The notes below the pieces were generated by a model that saw only the letters and a list, made by a program, of their open reading frames with translations, searched no databases and was not told the origin of the DNA. From Anaerolineae bacterium (GTDB lineage: Bacteria > Chloroflexota > Anaerolineae > Aggregatilineales > Phototrophicaceae): 5,581 bases of DNA. Position 1 is the first letter of the stretch; the number at the start of each line of letters is the position of its first letter. Both the position numbers and the translations under genes were made by a program. The stretch lies in contig JALONZ010000170.1 in NCBI GenBank assembly GCA_025454675.1, positions 1-5,581 of the forward strand. Reading direction: 5' to 3'. Below, in pieces: positions 1 through 5,581 of the stretch.

Positions 1-37
1 CGACAAATATTGCCCATGCACACGAATAACACATGAA

Positions 38-571
38 TCATGAGTTTGCCTCATCCGTTGGTGATGTTTCAGATTCTTCGGGTATCAGTGGTGTATCGGT
101 AACAGGTGTTTCGGTTTCAAATGGCGAAACAGGCTTGCTACCCAGCATATTAATTTTGCCTTCGATGAAAGCGCCCTCTTCGGTGGTGATGGTGGTGGCG
201 GTAATATCGCCCCAAACCCGCGCCGAGCGGAGCAACTGCACTTTATTACCTGTCACATTGCCACGTACAGCACCCGCGATGGAAATATTTTTAGCATCAA
301 TATCAGCATCAATTTTGGCATTTTCGCCCACCAAAACATTGCCACTAATTTCCAGTGTGCCTGTAAATATGCCATCCAGACGGATATTGCCATCACTTTT
401 GAGTTTACCCTCTAAGACCGAACTCGCACCGAGTACCGTCTCGAAGCCGATGGGCGCAGAGGGCGTAATAGACGGCATTGGCGGACGTGTAACGGGTGGT
501 GGTGTGGGTTCAACCGTTTGTGGAGAGATGGGTTGTTCTGTCTTACGACGATTTCCGAAAAAATTAGCCAT
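38..571 (-). CDS. Bactofilin family cytoskeletal protein
   Basis: This 177-residue protein matches the bactofilin (polymer-forming cytoskeletal) family, which assembles without nucleotides into filaments that scaffold envelope and cell-shape machinery. A short basic start (MANFFGNRRK) leads into a proline- and threonine-rich linker to about residue 42. The bactofilin beta-helix core covers about residues 43-142, with repeating short strands and glycine turns such as LEGKLKSDGNIRLDG, GTLEISGNVLVGENAKI, IAGAVRGNVTG and FIEGKI. An acidic, proline-rich disordered tail follows (about 145-177). Disordered ends around a beta-helix core are typical, and the length is normal. The start is supported by AAGGGG seven bases upstream of the ATG. 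No hydrophobic segment is visible, so membrane contact, if any, would be peripheral. The gene is divergent from the dehydrogenase-fold gene and its stop lies close to the window edge, so downstream partners such as a peptidoglycan hydrolase cannot be seen. Confidence 0.93.
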   Translation of the reverse strand: MANFFGNRRKTEQPISPQTVEPTPPPVTRPPMPSITPSAPIGFETVLGASSVLEGKLKSDGNIRLDGIFTGTLEISGNVLVGENAKIDADIDAKNISIAGAVRGNVTGNKVQLLRSARVWGDITATTITTEEGAFIEGKINMLGSKPVSPFETETPVTDTPLIPEESETSPTDEANS

Positions 572-589
572 AGTATAGCCCCTTTTTTG

Positions 590-618
590 TTGCCTTAAAT
601 GCCATTATAGCATATACT
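590..618 (+). promoter_or_regulatory. Candidate sigma-70-type promoter for the dehydrogenase-fold gene
   Basis: TTGCCT (590-595) and TATACT (613-618) are separated by exactly 17 bp, and the -10 end lies 39 bases before the ATG at 658. A second perfect hexamer, TATAAT at 632-637, is closer to the gene but has no good -35 and would leave a leader of only about 14 bases. Both overlap or adjoin the bactofilin promoter on the other strand, so the two transcripts may compete. Motif evidence only. Confidence 0.4.
604..612 (-). promoter_or_regulatory. Candidate extended -10 promoter for the bactofilin gene
   Basis: Read on the minus strand this is TGCTATAAT, a perfect -10 hexamer with the TGn extension. 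It would start transcription about 26 bases before the bactofilin ATG, just upstream of its AAGGGG ribosome binding site. No good -35 hexamer lies at 17-18 bp, which is tolerated for extended -10 promoters. This is a motif match only. Confidence 0.5.
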
Positions 619-657
619 CTTACCCATATTCTATAATCAAGTCATTAGGATTGTTTT

Positions 658-1683
658 ATGACAACCATTCACACTTTACCCAAAATAGAGATTATGCCCC
701 TATCTAGCATCCGCGAAACACGCCCCACTGCCCTGCTCACCGGTAAAACGGCATGGGCAACGGTTGGCTCGATGTTCGATTTGCCCTTAGTCGTGCAAGC
801 CGAACCGCACACCGCTAGTCGTGCCTTTTTAGATGAATTGGCAGGCGGGTTGCCCGACCATGTTCAGGTCATCTATGCAGTTGGTGGCGGATTGGTATGC
901 GATGTCGCCAAATATATCGGCTACAAGCGGAATGTGCCTGTGGTTGTCGTCCCCACGGTATTAAGTGTGGATGGATTCTTCACAGGGATTGTCGCCACCC
1001 GTGACCGTGGCACAGTGGTTTATCAAGATACTGGTCCCGCCTCAAAAGTCATTATTGATTGGGATGTGGTGCGGTCTGCCCCTGCCCAATTTAGAGGGAC
1101 GGGTATCGCCGAAATTTTGAGCATGGTGACAGGCTTACTCGATTGGCGTTATGCCGCCGACCGCAATCGCAACACCGAATTAGAACGCTATCAGCCTTGG
1201 GCGGCACAATTGGCGGCGGGGATTGCCCAACAAGCCTTCAAAATTGCCAAAGCAGTCGGTGAAGGGCGTGTTGAAGCCTTACGCAATTTGCTGGATTTAA
1301 TTTGCATGGAAGTCCAACTCACAAACCAATTAGGGCATAACCGCCCACAAGAAGGCAGTGAACAATTTTTTGCCTATGCCATCGAGCCGCGTGTGGCGCG
1401 TGAGCGTGGTGTGCCATTCGCCGACCTTATCGGACCGGGGATACTCATTGCGGCGGCATTACACGGGCAAGATGTGGCACAAATCCGCCAAACCCTACAA
1501 GCCGCAGGCATCCCGATTGATAAACTGAACGACCAAGATATGTTAACCACGCTCAAGGCGCTACCATCGTATGTGCGCCAACACAATCTGCCCTATACGA
1601 TTTTGAATGATATGGATATTGATGAGCAAAAAGCCTATGACCTGCTCCGACGCACAGGCTTAGGACTCAGTTTTCACGGGTAA
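658..1683 (+). CDS. Glycerol-1-phosphate dehydrogenase/dehydroquinate synthase-fold protein with altered metal site
   Basis: This 341-residue protein belongs to the superfamily of iron-containing alcohol dehydrogenases, sn-glycerol-1-phosphate dehydrogenase (AraM/EgsA) and 3-dehydroquinate synthase. The nucleotide-binding motif AVGGGLVCDVAK (residues 74-85) and the following VVVPT with SVDG (about 96-106) are intact. GTGIAE (147-152) and DW (162-163) match the region that carries the first metal ligand, with Glu152 there, as in dehydroquinate synthases. RPQEGSEQ (229-236) matches the family RPxxGSEH, but the metal-binding His is Gln236. Further on, VPFADLIGPG (252-261) replaces the usual LHGExVxxG, so the second His is also missing. 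NAD(P) binding is therefore likely, while catalysis is uncertain; G1P dehydrogenase activity should not be assumed. The closest G1PDH-like signs are RPxxGSE and the DWR motif. The start is supported by AGGA seven bases upstream of the ATG. The gene is monocistronic and ends at a strong terminator. Confidence 0.8.
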   Translation: MTTIHTLPKIEIMPLSSIRETRPTALLTGKTAWATVGSMFDLPLVVQAEPHTASRAFLDELAGGLPDHVQVIYAVGGGLVCDVAKYIGYKRNVPVVVVPTVLSVDGFFTGIVATRDRGTVVYQDTGPASKVIIDWDVVRSAPAQFRGTGIAEILSMVTGLLDWRYAADRNRNTELERYQPWAAQLAAGIAQQAFKIAKAVGEGRVEALRNLLDLICMEVQLTNQLGHNRPQEGSEQFFAYAIEPRVARERGVPFADLIGPGILIAAALHGQDVAQIRQTLQAAGIPIDKLNDQDMLTTLKALPSYVRQHNLPYTILNDMDIDEQKAYDLLRRTGLGLSFHG

Positions 1684-1692
1684 AATAAATTT

Positions 1693-1725
1693 AACTATCC
1701 CCTCACAGCGAGGGGATAGTTTTTT
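1693..1725. terminator. Shared bidirectional rho-independent terminator
   Basis: AACTATCCCCTC (1693-1704) and GAGGGGATAGTT (1710-1721) form a perfect 12-bp stem around the loop ACAGC, followed by a T-run to 1725. It begins nine bases after the stop of the plus-strand dehydrogenase-fold gene. It also lies immediately past the stop of the convergent small membrane-protein gene, whose stop codon is in the T-run. On the minus strand the stem is followed by TTAAATTTATTTT, so it probably ends both transcripts, though more strongly on the plus strand. Confidence 0.93.
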
Positions 1726-1948
1726 ATGATAATTCAGTGCGTTGTTCGGTGGGGCGCACGATAAGGACAGCCAACGCACCAAATAGTGGCACAAATAACA
1801 CAATCGCCACCCATAGCAAGCGAATACCTTCGGTTAATTTTGCGTGGTACAGGTATTTTAATGCGCGGAAACCCAAAATCACCCAAGCAAATAACATCGC
1901 AAAGTGAACAATTTGTGATACTAAAAAGCCAAAATTGATGTCTATCAT
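1724..1948 (-). CDS. Small membrane protein with PLDc_N-like (phospholipase D-nuclease N-terminal) domain
   Basis: This 74-residue protein has two predicted membrane segments, about residues 7-27 and 43-64, joined by a short basic loop (KYLYHAKLTEGIR), with a charged C-terminal tail. The second segment, LWVAIVLFVPLFGALAVLIV followed by RP, follows the W-x(n)-P-x-x-G pattern of the PLDc_N domain. That domain is found as the membrane anchor of cardiolipin synthases and also as free-standing small proteins of unknown role. No phospholipase HKD motif is present, so it is not an enzyme by itself. The start at 1948 is supported by GAGG four bases upstream. Another frame that overlaps almost completely gives no sensible membrane protein and was dismissed. 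It lies 67 bases downstream of the response regulator on the same strand, so it could be the last gene of that operon or have its own promoter. Confidence 0.72.
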   Translation of the reverse strand: MIDINFGFLVSQIVHFAMLFAWVILGFRALKYLYHAKLTEGIRLLWVAIVLFVPLFGALAVLIVRPTEQRTELS

Positions 1949-2015
1949 TATGCCTCATTTTTTATAGCTAATGAACAACCATTTTTACCTTTTTAGTATA
2001 TCACAAAAAACAACC

Positions 2016-2393
2016 TCAAGACCGCTCCCAAACAGATTCGCCTCGCAAAATCCGCGCCAATTGGTCGGGGAATTTGGCATCATCTAGTGGCTTGCCCAAA
2101 AATCCGTCAAATCCCATCTCGCGGACAACATTGATTTCGTTAATATGTACCGTATAAGCGATGATAGGGACAGCACCAAAATAAGATTTTAAGATTTCTT
2201 TCAGCTCGTATCCACCGAGTGAGGGCATTTCTAAATCTAAAAAAATAATATCCACCTCACCTAATGCCGGAATTTTGGTAGAAAGTTGCAAGGGGTCTAA
2301 AATTTGTGTGGCAGTCACACCTTGCTTACCCAGCATTTGCACAATCACTTTCACATTTTGAGGATTATCGTCAATCACAAGTGCATGAGTCAT
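2016..2393 (-). CDS. Single-domain (receiver-only) response regulator
   Basis: From the ATG at 2393 this is a 125-residue CheY-like receiver and nothing else. All conserved residues are visible: the acidic pair Asp8-Asp9 (VIDD), the phospho-acceptor Asp53 in IIFLDLEMP, Thr81 in AYT, the switch aromatic Phe98 and Lys101 in GKP. It should take phosphate from the kinase encoded directly upstream. With no DNA-binding or enzymatic output domain, its output must be a protein contact or phosphate transfer to another protein. The frame stays open to an ATG at 2513, giving 165 residues and overlapping the kinase gene. The shorter start is preferred because AAAGGA sits six bases upstream of it and the receiver fold begins at that Met. 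The 50-base gap to the kinase stop contains no terminator, which supports co-transcription. Confidence 0.93.
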   Translation of the reverse strand: MTHALVIDDNPQNVKVIVQMLGKQGVTATQILDPLQLSTKIPALGEVDIIFLDLEMPSLGGYELKEILKSYFGAVPIIAYTVHINEINVVREMGFDGFLGKPLDDAKFPDQLARILRGESVWERS

Positions 2394-2443
2394 AAGAAAT
2401 CCTTTCATAATCGTTATTTTGATTTGAAATGGGAATATAGAAA

Positions 2444-3802
2444 CTAAGTTTTTGCAACTAACGGCAATGCCAAATAAAATGTCGCGCCTTGCCCAAACGT
2501 GCTTTCTAACCACAAGCGCCCACCGTGCGCCTCTGCCAAATTCCGTGCGATGGGCATACCCAACCCTGTCCCACCACTTTGCATTAACCCTATGTGAGTC
2601 TGACGAAAGGGATGAAACACCAATTCTTGGTCTTCTGGTGCAATCCCGGGTCCCGTATCTGCAACAGAGATAATAATCTCATCTTTTTCTCGATATGCCC
2701 GCACATTGATTTCGCCCACTGATGTAAATTTGCACGCATTCGACAAAATATTGAGTAAAATTTGCAAAATGCGATGCCTATCTCCTTGAATCAAGGGTAG
2801 ATTATCGGATATTTCCTCATTTATCGCAACAGGTTTATCATTCAGCAAACTGCGTGCTGTTGTAATTGCCCCATAAATAATAGTTCTGACATTGATATCG
2901 TGTTCAATAAACAGGCGCAATTCGCCTGCTTCAATTTTAGATATATCCAATACATCATTAATTAGCCCCAATAGGTGCTTGCTACTCCCCACAACTTCCA
3001 TCAATAATTCTTTTTGTGCTTTATTGACCTCGCCTAAATCACCCCCCGCCACAAAATACGTGAAATTGATAATCGAATTGAGTGGGGTGCGAAGTTCATG
3101 TGACATGCTGGCTAAAAATGCCGATTTGATGCGGTCAGCGCGTTCTGCTTCTTGCCGTGCTTTGTCTGTCAAAAGGATTTGGTCGTGTAATTGGTTATTC
3201 AAAGATTCCAATTCAAACAAGTTATTTTCACGCAAAATACTAACAAATGTCGTAATCGCCGTAGTCATCACAATCGTTATTAGCATCACCTGCACATCAG
3301 AATCCATAATTTGTATACTATAAGCAATATAAAAAAGAATGGCAAAAATCAAACATATCAGCCCCACTATAACGATATCGCGTGGTTTTGCCAATAAACT
3401 GCCAAATAATGGCGCAAATAAAAACAAATTCATGGTGATTATATTGTACTGAATGAGCAAATTCAAAACAACGCCAACTGCTGGAATATAAATATACAAA
3501 TAAACAGCAACTTCATAATATTTTGTTCTGCTGATGCCATAGGCGATAAACATCACGAAAAGTAACAATAAGCTAATTTCAGTGGATACAATTGTTGGTT
3601 TATTGAAGTCATAGGTGAGAAGAACATACATCATTGACAATGAAACAATCAAAAATGAGCCAAATATCACCGAAATAACACTATGTGCGCGTCTATATGC
3701 CTGAGCAGTTAATCCGCCGATAGGCTCAGTAAATTTTTGCCAAAAATAATTCCATGTTTTTTGAATACGATGATGTTGGGCTGGCATGTTGGGCATGGAC
3801 AT
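2444..3802 (-). CDS. Membrane-bound sensor histidine kinase
   Basis: This 452-residue kinase has a short cytoplasmic start, then about six hydrophobic segments between residues 41 and 189 (roughly 41-63, 76-91, 96-118, 121-137, 143-165 and 170-189). The connecting loops are short, so sensing probably occurs within or at the membrane, not in an extracellular domain. I do not recognise the sensor as a named family. A helical linker (about 193-225) leads to the HisKA domain with the phospho-acceptor His235 in FLASMSHELRTPLNS. The HATPase domain has the N box (ILLNILSNACKFT, Asn355), G1 box (DTGPGI, from Asp382), F box (FHPFRQ) and G2 box (GGTGLGM, 410-416). All catalytic motifs are intact and no receiver is fused. 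The start is supported by GAGGGA six bases upstream. The receiver-only regulator follows 50 bases downstream and is the obvious partner. The membrane half is visibly A+T-richer than neighbouring genes. Confidence 0.95.
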   Translation of the reverse strand: MSMPNMPAQHHRIQKTWNYFWQKFTEPIGGLTAQAYRRAHSVISVIFGSFLIVSLSMMYVLLTYDFNKPTIVSTEISLLLLFVMFIAYGISRTKYYEVAVYLYIYIPAVGVVLNLLIQYNIITMNLFLFAPLFGSLLAKPRDIVIVGLICLIFAILFYIAYSIQIMDSDVQVMLITIVMTTAITTFVSILRENNLFELESLNNQLHDQILLTDKARQEAERADRIKSAFLASMSHELRTPLNSIINFTYFVAGGDLGEVNKAQKELLMEVVGSSKHLLGLINDVLDISKIEAGELRLFIEHDINVRTIIYGAITTARSLLNDKPVAINEEISDNLPLIQGDRHRILQILLNILSNACKFTSVGEINVRAYREKDEIIISVADTGPGIAPEDQELVFHPFRQTHIGLMQSGGTGLGMPIARNLAEAHGGRLWLESTFGQGATFYLALPLVAKT

Positions 3803-3879
3803 TCTGCTTCCCTCACTATTACAGAGGTTTTATTTATCATTGAACTTTGGTGTTATTACAAATGTTATTATATAAAATC

Positions 3880-3908
3880 ATTGTATGCTCACTTAGCAGA
3901 ATTTGCAA
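3880..3908 (-). promoter_or_regulatory. Candidate promoter for the kinase-regulator operon
   Basis: On the minus strand TTGCAA (3908-3903) and TACAAT (3885-3880) are spaced by exactly 17 bp, giving a leader of about 70 bases before the kinase ATG at 3802. A perfect TATAAT also lies at 3872-3867 on the same strand but lacks a good -35. The region is very A+T-rich, so chance matches are likely. Confidence 0.4.
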
Positions 3909-3914
3909 TCAATA

Positions 3915-3923
3915 TGGTATAAA
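3915..3923 (+). promoter_or_regulatory. Candidate extended -10 promoter for the phosphohexomutase gene
   Basis: TGGTATAAA carries a TGn extension and a five-of-six -10 hexamer. TTAGCA at 3894-3899 is a possible -35 with 18-bp spacing. It would give an untranslated leader of roughly 90 bases before the ATG at 4022. Motif evidence only, in A+T-rich sequence. Confidence 0.35.
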
Positions 3924-4021
3924 AAATTTATGAATTTATTTCGATGAACAATCATGGTGAAAAAAACACCTTACAGGTAAAATAGCGCCATTGTAGCGAA
4001 CAAAGAAGGAAACAGTGGTTT

Positions 4022-5464
4022 ATGTCTATTCACTTTGGAACTGATGGTTGGCGGGCAGTCATCGCCGACACCTTCACCTTTGAAAATGTCCGTTTGGTAT
4101 CACAGGCGGTTGCCAATTGGGTCAATAAAGCCTATACAGGCACAACCCCGCCCGAAATGGTGGTGGGGTATGATACACGCTTTTTATCTGACCGCTTTGC
4201 AATGGAAACCGCGCGGGTTTTGGCGGCAAATGGCATCATCGTGTGGCTGACGCGCACCGACTCCCCCACCCCTGCCATTTCGTATAATGTCAAAGATAAA
4301 AACGCGGTGGCGGGCGTGGTCATCACCGCCAGTCATAACCCACCGCGTTACAACGGGTTTAAGGTCAAATCGCATTATGGCGGGTCGGCTACAGCCGAAG
4401 AATGTGACAAAATTGAAGCAGAATTGGCGCTCATCCAAGCCGATGGGAATAAAGTCAATGTCATGTCATATGATGAAGCCCTCGCACAAGATAAAATCCG
4501 CCGTTTTGACCCGTCATGGGTGTATTATCAGCACCTCACCGATTTGGTGGATGTGGATAAAATTTCGGAAGGCGAACTCAATATCGTAGCAGATGCCATG
4601 TGGGGCGCGGGGCGCGGAGCATTCACCAGCATTTTATCGCGCACCCGTTGCCATGTGACGGGCATCCGCGATGTATTGAATCCGGGTTTTGGTGGCATTC
4701 ACCCCGAACCGATGATGAAATATCTGAACGATTTGGTGGCAACTGTCCAACGCCTGCAAGCCCATGTTGGGTTGGCAACCGATGGTGATGCGGATAGAAT
4801 CGGCGCAATTGATGCACAAGGCAATTTTATAGACCCACATCATATTTTTGCGCTCACCTTGCGTCATCTGGTGGAAAATAAAGGCTTGCGTGGGGATGTG
4901 GTCAAAACGGTCTCCACCACACTGATGATTGATGCGTTATGCAAAAAATATGACCTCAAATTGCATGAGACCCCTGTCGGATTCAATTATATCGCCGATT
5001 TGATGATGAATAATGATGTGCTGATGGGTGGCGAAGAAAGTGGCGGGATTAGTATTCGGGGTCATATCCCTGAAGGCGATGGCATTTTGATGGGGCTGAT
5101 GCTCCTCGAAGTGATGGCGAGTGCCAAAGCCCCCTTGCACGAAATTGTCGCCAATTTACAAAAGAATTTTGGACCCGCCCATTATGAGCGGATTGATGCC
5201 CGCCTGAGCAAAACCATCCCCAAAAAGCAAATGGTCAAACTCCTGACGGATAACGCCCCCGCTCGCTTGGGTGGTGAATCGGTGGCACGGGTAGATACGC
5301 TGGACGGCGTGAAATTTTATTTGGCAGACGGCAGTTGGTTGCTCGTCCGCCCCAGTGGGACAGAACCCGTCCTGCGGATTTATGCCGAAGCACATACCGC
5401 CGATATGGTAAAATCCTTATTAGATGAAGGCAGTGGCATGGGCAATTTGGCGATGACGGTTTAA
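4022..5464 (+). CDS. Alpha-D-phosphohexomutase (phosphoglucomutase/phosphomannomutase family)
   Basis: This complete 480-residue enzyme of the alpha-D-phosphohexomutase superfamily interconverts hexose 1- and 6-phosphates in the cytoplasm, feeding nucleotide-sugar and envelope polysaccharide synthesis. All four active-site motifs are present in order. They are the phosphoserine loop TASHNP (Ser104), the Mg-binding loop DGDADR (254-259), the sugar-binding loop GGEESGG (336-342) and the phosphate-binding loop RPSGTEP (443-449). The N-terminal FGTDGWR motif is also typical. Length is normal for bacterial phosphoglucomutase/phosphomannomutase proteins. GEESGG resembles phosphoglucomutase/phosphomannomutase members (GEMSGH is usual for phosphomannomutase and GEQSGH for GlmM), but sequence alone does not fix whether glucose, mannose or glucosamine phosphate is preferred. 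The best ribosome binding site is GAAGGA, eleven bases upstream of the ATG, a rather long spacing; no other in-frame start fits better. The gene stands alone, divergent from the kinase operon. Confidence 0.95.
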   Translation: MSIHFGTDGWRAVIADTFTFENVRLVSQAVANWVNKAYTGTTPPEMVVGYDTRFLSDRFAMETARVLAANGIIVWLTRTDSPTPAISYNVKDKNAVAGVVITASHNPPRYNGFKVKSHYGGSATAEECDKIEAELALIQADGNKVNVMSYDEALAQDKIRRFDPSWVYYQHLTDLVDVDKISEGELNIVADAMWGAGRGAFTSILSRTRCHVTGIRDVLNPGFGGIHPEPMMKYLNDLVATVQRLQAHVGLATDGDADRIGAIDAQGNFIDPHHIFALTLRHLVENKGLRGDVVKTVSTTLMIDALCKKYDLKLHETPVGFNYIADLMMNNDVLMGGEESGGISIRGHIPEGDGILMGLMLLEVMASAKAPLHEIVANLQKNFGPAHYERIDARLSKTIPKKQMVKLLTDNAPARLGGESVARVDTLDGVKFYLADGSWLLVRPSGTEPVLRIYAEAHTADMVKSLLDEGSGMGNLAMTV

Positions 5465-5500
5465 GGTGATTTGGACGACATAATGCGATTGCTTTTTTGT

Positions 5501-5534
5501 GGCGGACATACGAGGCGGTTGCCTCTAGTCCGCC
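5501..5534. repeat. G+C-rich imperfect palindrome (hairpin)
   Basis: GGCGGAC (5501-5507) pairs with GTCCGCC (5528-5534). Inside it GAGGC (5512-5516) pairs with GCCTC (5521-5525) around the loop GGTT. Two further A-T pairs between the stems leave only single bulged bases, making about 14 pairs. The T-run (5493-5498) comes before the hairpin and not after it, so it is not a canonical terminator for the mutase gene, and on the other strand it is followed by A residues. It could still end transcription inefficiently, protect the mRNA end, or be an interspersed palindromic repeat. Short direct repeats lie around it: TGGACGAC at 5472-5479 and 5565-5572, and AGCGCCA at 5552-5558 and 5574-5580. Confidence 0.7.
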
Positions 5535-5581
5535 ATTACACGCTCAGAATAAGCGCCACTGTACTGGACGACTAGCGCCAA

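Larger units (their letters stand above)
3803..4021. other. A+T-rich divergent intergenic region
   Basis: This 219-bp gap separates the divergent kinase and phosphohexomutase genes and should contain both promoters. I see no gene in it. A 61-codon plus-strand frame running in from the kinase gene has no ribosome binding site or recognisable protein character. No long inverted repeat marking an operator was found. Confidence 0.6.

Noticed and set aside
33..578. A 181-codon plus-strand open frame opposite the bactofilin gene
   Set aside because: It is the antisense shadow of a clear bactofilin, is low-complexity in Ser/Val/Pro, and matches no family.
1734..1958. Alternative 74-codon minus-strand frame over the small membrane protein
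   Set aside because: Same region shifted by one base; it lacks the PLDc_N pattern, has cysteine- and arginine-rich shadow composition, and its ATG overlaps the ribosome binding site of the preferred gene.
2394..2513. Upstream start of the response regulator, adding 40 residues and overlapping the kinase gene
   Set aside because: The extra residues are read from the kinase 3' end and the gap, do not resemble a receiver, and the internal ATG at 2393 has a well-placed AAAGGA.
3811..3827. Possible hairpin pairing CCTC with the GAGG of the kinase ribosome binding site (minus strand), suggesting translational control
   Set aside because: Only four base pairs with a nine-base loop; too weak to claim.
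3956..3978. Competing short hairpins (GGTG/CACC and ACCT/AGGT) in the mutase leader, resembling a switch
   Set aside because: Each stem is only four pairs, there is no terminator or sequestered ribosome binding site, and no known riboswitch motif is visible.
4132..4326. Antisense and alternate-frame open frames within the mutase gene, including several others up to position 5395
   Set aside because: All overlap a complete enzyme with every active-site motif intact; they have His/Arg/Cys-rich shadow composition.
5483..5575. A 30-codon plus-strand frame after the mutase gene
   Set aside because: No ribosome binding site, it runs through the palindrome, and its composition does not look like a protein.

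Overview
The window is a 5.6 kb stretch of bacterial chromosome with six protein-coding genes. No RNA genes, CRISPR array, insertion sequence or phage genes were seen. The gene families (a bactofilin, a glycerol-1-phosphate dehydrogenase/dehydroquinate synthase-like protein, a two-component pair and an alpha-phosphohexomutase) and the look of the mutase and bactofilin point loosely to a Chloroflexota-like bacterium. This placement is an impression from protein style, not a demonstrated one. Start codons are ATG and most are preceded by clear purine-rich Shine-Dalgarno sequences.

Layout. (1) A bactofilin gene on the minus strand (38-571) is divergent from a dehydrogenase-fold gene on the plus strand (658-1683). 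Their 86-bp gap holds overlapping candidate promoters for both. (2) The dehydrogenase-fold gene ends at a strong 12-bp hairpin with a T-run (1693-1725), which it shares with a convergent small membrane-protein gene (1724-1948, minus). (3) Upstream of that gene on the same strand lie a receiver-only response regulator (2016-2393) and a multi-pass membrane sensor histidine kinase (2444-3802), separated by 50 nt and evidently an operon. (4) After a 219-bp AT-rich divergent regulatory gap, a complete alpha-D-phosphohexomutase gene (4022-5464) reads on the plus strand. (5) The last 117 bp hold no convincing gene but contain a G+C-rich imperfect palindrome and short direct repeats.

Functionally the set leans towards the cell envelope: a cytoskeletal scaffold, a polyol-phosphate or sugar-type enzyme fold, a membrane sensor system, a small membrane protein and a sugar-phosphate mutase. 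Only the kinase and regulator are clearly a functional pair; the other links are neighbourhood only. The most notable point is that the dehydrogenase-fold protein keeps its nucleotide-binding motif but appears to have lost both metal-binding histidines of its superfamily. I found no convincing new multi-gene system.
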